Below, piece by piece: positions 28,969 to 39,200 of a stretch of 64,000 bases of DNA; within the stretch, counting starts at the first letter, position 1, and each line of letters opens with the position of its first letter. This DNA is from a marine bacterium B5-7 (lineage in GTDB: Bacteria > Pseudomonadota > Gammaproteobacteria > Arenicellales > CAJQKF01): positions 62,001-126,000 of the forward strand of contig BQJD01000001.1 in NCBI GenBank assembly GCA_021604525.1, in the 5' to 3' direction. The translations under genes were made by a program, and so were the position numbers. Below the pieces are notes generated by a model that did no database searches, had not been told where the DNA came from, and worked only from the letters and a program-made list of their open reading frames with translations.

Positions 28969-29753
28969 TTGTGTGGTTCCTCCAATAATTGTGTCACCCA
29001 GTTGGATTTATGCTCGGCAATAATCAATTCGCCGCGTGCGCGCACCAGCATGGCTGCAAAGTAATAGCTCTTGAATGAGCCAAACATGATCAACAGCGGA
29101 ATCAGCATGCTCATTGCAATCGACGGCTTGTCGAATTTGGTGATTGTTGCACCCTGATGCAAGGTATTCCACCATTCAACCGAATAATGAATGATTGGCA
29201 GGTTGACGACACCGACCAGTGCCAGCACCGCGCCCGCCCGGGCGGCATTGCGGCGATCCTCGATGGCTGCCTGCAGCGCCATGAAGCCGAGATATAGAAA
29301 CAGCAGAATCAACTCCGAGGTCAGGCGTGCGTCCCAAACCCACCAGGTCCCCCACATTGGTTTGCCCCAGATAGAGCCGGTGAACAAGGCAATCAATGTA
29401 AAACTGGCGCCGAGCGGCGCGGTAGCGCGGGCAACCACATCAGCCAGCTTCATTCGCCAGATCAAAGTGATCGCACCGGTAAATGCCAATACCACATAAC
29501 AGAACATCGACATCCAGGCTGCCGGAACATGGATAAATATGATGCGATAACTGTCGCCCTGCTGATAGTCGGGGGGCGCCAATACCAGCCCGCCGTAGAG
29601 ACCCGCGGCAAACAGGATGACGCTAAGCCAACCGAGCCACGGGGTTAATATCCGACTGAGGCGATAGAAAGCCTGCGGAGAACCGAGGCTATGGAAGGCT
29701 ACCTTGAAGCGCGACGGCCGATTTCGTGAGGTGCTTTCAGCCTGGGTGGACAT
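28965..29753 (-). CDS. ccmC: Heme handling/exporter protein CcmC
   Basis: About 262 residues from the ATG at 29753; the track's GTG at 29804 adds an unlikely 17-residue extension. It is a six-helix inner-membrane protein that loads heme onto CcmE. The WWD motif is GTWWVWDARLTSELILLFLYLG, with FIHVPAAWMSMFCYVVLAF near the first periplasmic His. It is the first gene of the cluster. In the usual order ccmA and ccmB would precede it, but non-coding sequence and a divergent gene lie there instead. Confidence 0.95.
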   Translation of the reverse strand: MSTQAESTSRNRPSRFKVAFHSLGSPQAFYRLSRILTPWLGWLSVILFAAGLYGGLVLAPPDYQQGDSYRIIFIHVPAAWMSMFCYVVLAFTGAITLIWRMKLADVVARATAPLGASFTLIALFTGSIWGKPMWGTWWVWDARLTSELILLFLYLGFMALQAAIEDRRNAARAGAVLALVGVVNLPIIHYSVEWWNTLHQGATITKFDKPSIAMSMLIPLLIMFGSFKSYYFAAMLVRARGELIIAEHKSNWVTQLLEEPHK

Positions 29754-29887
29754 CGTAATCTTGAATAACAGAAGCGTTGCTGGAAGGTCTGCTGCGGTGC
29801 ACACCCGGACGTTCGGATATTACTCGATTTTTAAATGCGGTTTGCCTGAGACTAACGAAAATGTAATTCAGATGTTATTCAACCATC

Positions 29888-29901
29888 ATGATCTCGATCA
29901 A
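29888..29901. promoter_or_regulatory. Degenerate FNR/DNR-like box upstream of ccmC
   Basis: ATGATctcgATCAA differs from TTGAT-N4-ATCAA at one position and lies 135 bases upstream of the ccmC ATG. A second one-mismatch site is at 29985-29998. Anaerobic control of ccm genes is known in other bacteria; here it is inferred. Confidence 0.3.
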
Positions 29902-30061
29902 TCTTCCCGGCAAGGCAAAAATATCCATGGTCACAGTTATCTGACAGCCTTTACAACAATTATTTGAATTATGTAAGTAACAATTTGTCGATGATCAATG
30001 GTACTATTCACGAGCTTAAAGGTATTATTTACCAATTAAACGGTCTTTATTTGCTGATGGG

Positions 30062-30108
30062 ATGGAAATCCTTGCACATTCGTGCGGTTTTTTTTAACTA
30101 ATTTCCAT
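30062..30108 (+). promoter_or_regulatory. Nested hairpin with T8 run in the leader of the giant operon
   Basis: An outer perfect 8-base inverted repeat, ATGGAAAT (30062-30069) and ATTTCCAT (30101-30108), encloses an inner hairpin GCAC-ATTC-GTGC (30074-30085) that is followed by GG and eight Ts (30088-30095). The inner part looks like an intrinsic terminator, and the outer stem would compete with or extend it. It lies about 130 bases upstream of the giant gene and could be an attenuator. Confidence 0.4.
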
Positions 30109-30238
30109 AAAGGGCGAGCGACTGGATTCGTGATGCCTCATTTAAATTGCCAAACTTGATCGATACGCTTGATAGCATGCGAAACAGGAATGTTTTGTGT
30201 GTGAAAAGCAAAATGACAGATGGAAATAGGTGTTACTG

Positions 30239-33200
30239 ATGAAGTTTCCGTTCTTGCGCGCGCGCAGTGGCCGAAAAAATAAAGCGGTCAGGCGATCACT
30301 TTTACTCGAAAATCTTGAAGAACGCATTCTTTGGGATGCCAGCATGGATCTGGTGGATGAGGTCGACACAGCCGATTCTACCGCCGAAACTACTGTTGTC
30401 CAGCAAGCTTCAGCAACGCCTGACAACGAAACTGACACAGCACCACCTACTGACGAGCAGGATCCTGCTGCCAACGCCCAGGTCAGCGCTCAGGCAAACG
30501 CTGAAGAAGCGGCATCTGAGTTTCATCATGACCCGGAAGCCAATGGCGAAAGCACTACGGGCGATGTTGCCTCGGAACAAACTGACGCTGAGGACGCTAG
30601 CAACCCAGCGGATAGTTCCACAGTCGCAACCACTGAGGAAAGTACCAAAGAAATCCTTGTAGCCCCGTCAACAACAGTCGAATTCGATGTCAGTGAAAAT
30701 GTAGCCACCACTGACCTGGTGGTGGTCGATTCCTCTATCGAGGACTACGAGTCGCTGGTGGGCGATATCCGCGCCAGTAGCACAGGACATATTCAAATTC
30801 ATATTGTCGATAGCGAAACTGACGGCATAGAACAGGTCTCCGAACTTCTTACAGGTTATCGCGATCTTGAAGCCCTGCATATCGTCTCCCATGGCGATGA
30901 GGCGGAACTCAAGCTCGGCAGCAGTACGCTCAATTCACAAAATATCGAGGCGTACCAGGAGAGCATTTCGCAGTGGCGCAGTGCATTCTCGGATGGCGGA
31001 GATATTCTCTTGTACGGCTGCAATATTGCTGGCAACAGTGACGGCGAAGTACTGGTTGAAATGTTAGCGGCTACCACGGGTCAGGATGTCGCTGCTTCGG
31101 TGGACGATACGGGTTCGTCGGTGCTTGGCGGAAATTTCGAACTCGAATACGCAAGTGGCGATATCGAAGCCTCTCTGGTGATGACCGAATCATCAAATAA
31201 CACCTGGCAAGGCGTACTGGTTGGTGAGCAGGCTTCGGGCACAGTGACTCTGCCGTCCGGCGCAATGCTTGATACCGATTTTACTGCCTCTTTCAGTTTC
31301 GAGAATACGGGTACATCAACTGGTTTTGTTCCTTTCAGCGATTTCCTGATCGAGTCTGGCGTTGAATTCGACGCCAGTTCGTTCAGCTATCTTGGTACAC
31401 CATTGAGTGTACCGAATCCACCATCGCTGGTAGCCACCTGGGACGGTGCTCAGTGGCTGGATGAGAGCAGTAACCCGGTGTCCGTTCACCCGTTAAATCG
31501 TGACGCGGGAATTATTCCGGTCCCGGATGGCACCGGAATTGGCGGCCTCGACATCGGCACGCGCTGGGTGGTCATTGAGAAACCCTTCGGCAGCTTCGTG
31601 CCGGGCCAACCGGCAGTGAATTTCACTGGCACAGGATCTTTCACGGTTGACGCCGTGGTCGGACAGCCAATTGAAGTTCACTATCGCCCAGGATTCGTTC
31701 TCGGCAGTAGTTCGACCAACGGCAATGCGCCGTCTGTTGGTGCCTGGGTTACGGACACAATCACACCTGAAGTCATTCAGATAGAAAAGTCTAACGATCT
31801 GCCTGAAAACGAAACGGTCACCGGACCCAATTTCCCGGCCACGTACACAATTACTGTCGACGTCGCAGGCGGGGAAGGTGTTACCAACGCGATTATCACT
31901 GACTACTTGCCGGCAAATGCTGTTTATCGGGGCGATGTAGTAGTCCGTGCTATTAATGGCTATACCGGCCCATTGCCCACAGTTGCGGATATCACACTGG
32001 TTTCGGGTGTGGCTACCACGCACGATATCGACGACTTCGTTGGACCCAATGGAGATAATTTAAGACTGATTGTCGATCTTGGGACGATTGCTGATACCGA
32101 TACTGTGATTCAGGCACCGGAATTTGAGATCGTCTATTCCGTCTATTTTCCTCTTCAGAATTCAAGTGGCGCAGACCTGATTTCCCAAAGCGGAAGTACC
32201 AATAACGATCCGACGCTCAATGAATCAACCGTAACCGCTATTCATGATGGTAATGCAGTGGCGGATATTCAGGATAACGATTCCGTATCATCGGATGGCG
32301 CTGTCGACGATGGTGATGTGTTACATGACGTGCATGCGATTTCGACCCAGAAAAGTGTCGAGAATATATCCAGTCCCGATGGCAAAACCCGACCCAATGA
32401 CATCCTCATGTGGACTGTCGAATTTCAAGTGTCGGATTACTTTGCTTTTGATGATATCGAACTGACAGATGTACTCGGTGACGGCATGCTGTTTATTGAA
32501 AATGGCAGTACGCTAAACCCGAATGGGGGAAGTCCAGCCGCGGATGGCCGATTTGCGGGACTGGAACCAACTTTGACGATCGTGGCGGAAAACAATGTCA
32601 CAGCCGGAAATGTAGACGACACAGGCACCTCGACGTTCTCATCAAATTATACGCTTACCCCGGTACAGAACGGTTCGTTACAACTTACCGGTGAAACCGA
32701 GATTCTGTTCGATGTTTCTGCACAGCTAACGACAGCCAATGCCTTAAGTGACGGTACATTAGTCGGGGATTTATTTGCCGGTGATGGAGGAACGCTTGAA
32801 GGCACCAATGGTGCGTCTTCCGGTGTAACTGCACCGGAAGATACCAGTGGACTTCATCCACAGCGTGAGAACAACGGTACCCGTGGCGTGCTGGTCTTCT
32901 ACAGCCTTGTTCTTGAGAACTATGAGGACGCCGATGGCGAGCCGGTAGATCAATCTGTCGATCTCTTTGATCCGTTAGTCAATAATGCCGACATCACCGG
33001 TGATTCCCAATCGACGGACCTATCGACCGATATTGGTACCAAATCGGAAGACACGGCAGCATCAATCGTGGTCGGTGATATCAATATCAATAAATCTGTT
33101 CACCGAATCAATGGCACAGAGGTTTTTGATCAATCCGAAGATGATACGGTCGATCCAGGCAATTCAGGTCAACCATCACTTGATCCTGATGGGGTAAATC

Positions 33201-36200
33201 CCGACGAGCCGATACGTGTCACGGCCCAGTCAGGTGACCTCATTACCTATCGTGTTCGGGCGGTACTGCCTTCAGCAGATATTGAGAACCTGAAACTCAA
33301 GGATTTTTTCCCGATCCCGGTTCATGATGTCGACTCGGATATGCCAACACCGACCATTGCGAATGCAGGATCGGTATCTTCCGGCGGGTCAGCGCCTGAT
33401 CTTTCCGGTGCAACATGGACGGCGGGTGAAATACTCTATGGCCCGGATTTTAATCTTCATCAAATCGTCGGGTTGACCACTTCGTACACAGATCCCATCG
33501 TTACGATTGATACAACCAATAACTCGCTGACATTCGATTTCGGCGCTAGTTATGAAGAACCCAACGAAGATCCCGCGGTTGATGTTGTTCTGGATTTTTA
33601 TATTACTTTGACGGTGCAGGATCTGCCGGTTAACGAGGAGTTCCTGTTTACCAATACCAGTCAGGTATTAACGGATAACTCATTCGGTGAGACTAATATC
33701 GGTGAATCGATAGTGTTTATCGAGTATGTCGCGCCGATGTTGAACATCACCAAGGGCGTGGTTGCGACCAGCAATACTAATGCAACATTACAGAATCCGG
33801 GCGGTTCCACCTATGTTGAACCGCCTGTGCAAAACGACGGTGGTGTGGTTGATTTCAGCGCCACAACACCGGGGACCAGTGGCAACGCAATCGCATTCAA
33901 TGGGAGTTACGTCAATCCTGCTGAAATTGATACATATGGTGCACTGAATGCCAACGCGTTGAATGTTGATGGTGATGACTGGGTTCGCTACGCACTGACT
34001 GTGCAGAACGAAGGTGGTGGTGAAGCTCATGACGTAGTCGTTCGCGATACCTTACCGCAGTACAACGTCGGAAGTGGTGACGGGTATATGTTACCAGGCG
34101 ACGGGTCTGATCCATTCGATGATGGTGGTGGTAATTTCGGTATCAATCTGCAAGTGTATAGCGGTACGGGCGCACTGCTGATAGGAACTACGGATTTCAG
34201 CTCCAGCCCAAGTGCCGATTATCAGGCGCAGATTGTCGGTGGCGAGCTGATTATTAAATTTAACGAGGATCCGTCAATCCAGGTGCTGGACGGCTCCCGC
34301 GTTGAAAACGACATCAATGGCAGTGGAACAACGCCGGTCGATGGGGATGAGGTTTATATCATTACCTATGATCTCAAACTGGATAATGATGGTAGCGAGA
34401 CACCTGCTGGTAATGAAGATGTCATCGTCGGCACAACGGAACAGAATGCGGCAATAATTACTCAGTATTATGCCACCGCCGATGATCCGGTTGACCCGAA
34501 TCCCGGTGACGATAACGACCCCACCGACCCCGTGCGAACCAATCGCGGAGGTGATGCCGACGGCGATGGTTTCATTGACGCACCAAACTTCGATACAGCC
34601 GATGTGTCGACGCCAGAACCAATCGTTGATAAATTTCTGGTGAATACTGAGTTCACCGATGAGTCCGATGCAACAGCCGACAACCAGTTGGCCAATCCGG
34701 TTGACAACGGAATCAATAATGCCCGCGAAGCAGTTATTGGTGAGAAGGTTAAGTACAAAGTAACAATCACCATACCCGAAGGTCAGGTTCCTGCTGCCGT
34801 GTTACGCGATACGCTCGATCCGGGTCTTGCACTGGTTAGCATAGATAAGATTACGCGCAGCTCTGAAGATATAACGTTAAGCGGAGCAACCAGTTACGCT
34901 GACGACCCGGATCAGGCAGGCACAGACAATTTGCTGGTCAATGGCATTGACGGCAGTGATGTGAATGTCCTGAACGGGGTGTCGCAAGGGGGTGTGTTTC
35001 GTTTTCAACTCGCCCTTGGCACCATTAATAATACCAATACCGACAATTCAGTAGTCGAGACAATTTCCATTGAGTATACGGCGATTGTTCTCAATGTTCC
35101 CAGCAATCAAAGCACGCTTCGAGAAGGTGGGCCGCAACTGAATAACGCGGCACAGCTTCGATGGGATGGACCGGATGATAATTCCAACGTTGGAAACGGT
35201 GGATCAGAGCAATCGAATACCGATCGCGCGAATACCATTAACATTATCGAACCCGTGCTTGAGGTTGATAAGCAGGTCACGGTAGATGGCTCCGGGCCCA
35301 GCGAACTCGAGCAATCTGATGGTAGTGACAATATTACTTACACCATCGTTATACGACATGAAAGCGATAGTGAGGTCGATGCATTCGATGTCAATTTCTC
35401 CGATGTTCTGCCCGTGGAGTTGGGTGGTGTCAGTTTCTCGGCCGTGGATAATCTGACGAACGATGTGTCGTTACTGTTTCAACTAAATACCGGTACGCTC
35501 GAATCGGTTGCACCGTTTGACTTGCTGTTTGGTGAGTCAATTACCATCACGGTCACAGGCACGCTAATCGATACGGAAACCGTTGTCGGTGAGCTTATAA
35601 ACAACACCGCAAGTATTGACTGGAGCAGTCTTGATGGTGATCTGGCGGATGGCGATCTGGCGGACGATTTTGTTGATACAGACCTTGGCGGTACGGGCGA
35701 CTTCAACGAGTCTTTTGCCGATAGCGAACGTACCGGTATCGTCAGCGATGGACCGGGTGGAACGGTAAACGACTATAACGATTCCGATGGCGCGGATATT
35801 CAAATAAGTGTTCCAACCGTGTCTAAAGAGATTATCGCAACCAGCGTCGATGAATCGGGAAATGATCTGTTATCCCAGGCAACTATCGGTGAAACAGTCA
35901 CATATCGTGTCACCTTGACGATTCCCGAAGGCTCTACACCCAGGGCGCGATTAATCGATAATATGAATCAAGGACTTGAGTTCGTTTCACTTGATCTGCT
36001 CAAGGCATACAACAGTGGTGTACTCGATGCTGGAGACGGGAATCCCGGGACCGACGATACCGCCGCTGCCAAAATGCTGTCCGACGGAATCGCATTCAAT
36101 GACCGTACTTATACGGCAGCCGTTACCGGTAATTCGGCAGACCCCGGTGGCCAGACCATTACCATCAATATTGGTGACCTGTTAAATCAAGACATTGATA

Positions 36201-39200
36201 ACAACGTCATTCAGACGGTTGTCTTTGAATATACCGCACGTGTCGTCAATATCGTGGAAAACCAGCATGGCGATGCACTGGATAATTCTGCCAAGGGAGT
36301 ATGGGATCCGGACGGAAACATCAATACGGACAATGATGAGGAAACCGATGAATTCAGTACGACGCTTAATGTAGTCGAACCTTCGGTTGCGATCACCAAG
36401 GATGCAGAGTTTGAAGAAGCGGGCACTGTTCCCGATTTCAACGACACCACAATTATCGGCGATGCCGGCGACGACGTATATTTCAAAATTATATTTACAG
36501 CAGCAGCCGACCGACCGGTAGCACATGAAGTACGTTTATTTGACGACCTGTCGGCGTTGGATGACTACGTCGATTTCACTACATTGGGTACTAATGGCGT
36601 TATTTCGGTGACCGATAATCTGACTGCCGGAGCACCGTTGACAACCAGTGACTTTCAAATCGTTGATTTAACTCTTGCCGGCGCTCGTCTTGAGTTGGTC
36701 GATGCCAGTGGTGTAGATATGGGACCGACCGAAGGAGTCGGTGGGGTAGCGCGCGAGATTACAGTAATAATTGGCGGCACATTGCGCGACTACGTTAATC
36801 CGGAGCAAGTCCTCAACAATCAGGCTGGTATCGAATGGACGAGTCTTGAAACCCCGGAAGATGCGCCGAACGATGCCGGTAGCGATAGCAATGAACGTAC
36901 CGGACCAAGTGGCAGTGATGGTAATACCCCGGCTACAAATCCGCCAAACGATTACGTCTCCACTGCTGATGATTCAGTCACGGTGGATACTGTTGTGCCG
37001 GTCAAGACAATTGTTGCGACATCCGAAGCCCATACCGCTACAGGGGAGCATGATACTAACGACGCTGATGTGGCAGTCGGCGAAGTTGTCCGGTACAGGC
37101 TGTGGGTACAGGTGCCAGAAGGAACAACGGAAGACCTGGTTATCCGTGATAATTTGCCGGATGGATTACAGTTTTTAAATGATGATACTTCGACCGTTGC
37201 ATTGTTATCTGACAGCGCTACCGGATTAACATCCAGTCTGCTGTCAGGTTCCGGACTGAACGTTGCCGGCAATAATCCGGCCACTATGGCGTCGCCGACA
37301 TTCGCGCTTCCTGATGGATCACTTTCGGCTGCTGCTGACAGTAACGACGACAATTACTCAAGCGGCAACGATATCTACTTCAAGCTTGGCACAATACTTA
37401 ATACCGGTGATAACGATGGGCCGGAATTCGTGGTCATTGAATTCAATGCACTGGTATTGAACGTTGCGGGTAATCAGGACGGTATGGTTCTCGCAAACAC
37501 AATCGATGTATTTGCTGATAACGATCTCCAGGGCAATCCAGGTGACGGTTCTTCACTCGATGAGATTCAGGCCGGTGACAACATTGGCAATACGTCTACT
37601 CCAATCAACGTCGAGGTAGTAGAACCGGTACTTGAAATAGACAAGGAAGTTCGTATTCCGGTTACCGGTGATACCAGTGGTGATGCCGGTGATGCAGCAT
37701 CCTATGTGTTTACTGTGACTCATACGAGTGCCAGCACAGCGGATGCATTTAATCTGAATATCGCCGATGATTTGCCACCGGAATTTGATCCATCCGGGGT
37801 AACGGCCGATATTCTAAATGCGCAAACCGATGCCTTTATCTCAAGTGCAAATTCGTTTTTTACTGTCAGCGGCGACAAACTTGAGACCGGTGTTGGCCTT
37901 CATTTGAAACTTGGTGAGAAGCTGGTCATCACCGTGACAGGCACACTCGATAGTGCTTTTGGTGATGGCGACGGGAATACGGTTGATGCTGGCGAAACAG
38001 TGCCAAATACGGTTGCCCTCAACTATAGTTCATTGCCAGGAACTGGTACGCCGGATGGACAATCCGGTAACGCTACAGGTTCAAGTACACCGGGTTCATC
38101 CGGTGATGGAGACGGTGAACGAGATGGTAGCGATGATCCAAATACCAATGGATTGAATAATTATTTCGATGGTGACAGTGCTTCCTTCACGGTACCAGAA
38201 CCGACATTCAGCAAGGTGTTTGCTAATCCAGGTCAGGGTGATGTGACCATCGGTGAAGTAGTTGAATACGATCTGGTGGTGATGGTACCCGAAGGTTTGA
38301 CGCGGGATGTCATTATTGATGACGCAATCCCGTCTGGTATGGCCGCGTTGTCGGTTACTGTTATCACCCAAGCGGGCGTTTATTCGCCCACAACCAGTGC
38401 GCATCTTGCTTATAACTTCGGTGGCCTTGCGCCATTGACTTCGGTAACCACTGGCACAGGTGATGGTAACGATATCCGTATTTCATTGGGTAATATCACC
38501 AACTCTGGTGACAATAATCCGTCCGGTAACAATGACAGTTTCGTTATCCGTGTACGGGCGTTGGTGCTGGATGTAGCAGCCAACGATGGTTTACTCGATG
38601 GCACATCGCCTGCGGCAGATGATCAGACAGACCTGACCAACACGGCGAGCATGACGTTTGTCGATCCGGATACGCCCGGCACGCCGACCATTATCAACGA
38701 TCCAGACGATACGGATACGACGGTTGAAGTCATTGAGCCAGCCTTGCAGGTTATCAAGGATGTGCATGTCGATGAAGATGTTGCTCCAACACCTCCCGGT
38801 AATAATTACGGTTTACCCGGTGACGACATCTACTATGTCATTAACATATCCCATACCGATACCAGTACCGCGACGGCCTATGACGTAACGCTCGAGGATG
38901 TTTTACCGTTAGCCTTTGATAACGCCACAATCGATAGTGTGGTGGATAGTGCGTCGACCCTGACGACCGGTGATTTCGCAATCAACAGTGGTACTTTGCA
39001 AATTGCCGTTGGTGGTGATGTAAGTTCAGACCGTATCAATATAGATGTCGGTCGAACGATCACGGTCACATTGAAAGGTACTATTGCTGATGCGGTCAAC
39101 CTCGCCAGTTGGCATAACAATGAGGTCGATATTACCTGGTCGAGTATCGACAGCATTGATGACGGCGACGAGACGGACCTGTCTCCCTATATCGATGACG

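Larger units (their letters stand above)
29754..30238. other. Divergent regulatory region between ccmC and the giant gene, 485 bases
   Basis: No supported gene. It must contain the promoters for ccmCDEFGHI (minus) and the giant-protein operon (plus). Two one-mismatch FNR-type sites lie at 29888-29901 (ATGAT-N4-ATCAA) and 29985-29998 (TTGTC-N4-ATCAA). A nested inverted repeat with a T8 run lies at 30062-30108. Confidence 0.5.

Noticed and set aside
29704-29967. 87-aa plus-strand ORF upstream of the giant gene
   Set aside because: It begins within antisense ccmC, has no family features, and the region is better explained as a divergent regulatory region.
30050-30230. Cyclic-di-GMP (GEMM) riboswitch upstream of a giant adhesin-like gene
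   Set aside because: Adhesin genes often carry one, so I looked, but the conserved GEMM core sequences are absent; only a simple nested hairpin with a T-run is seen.
30142-30474. Minus-strand 110-aa ORF overlapping the giant gene start, and many other antisense ORFs across 30.2-42 kb
   Set aside because: They are low-complexity Ser/Val- or Arg-rich mirror frames of the repetitive giant gene, without start signals or family features.
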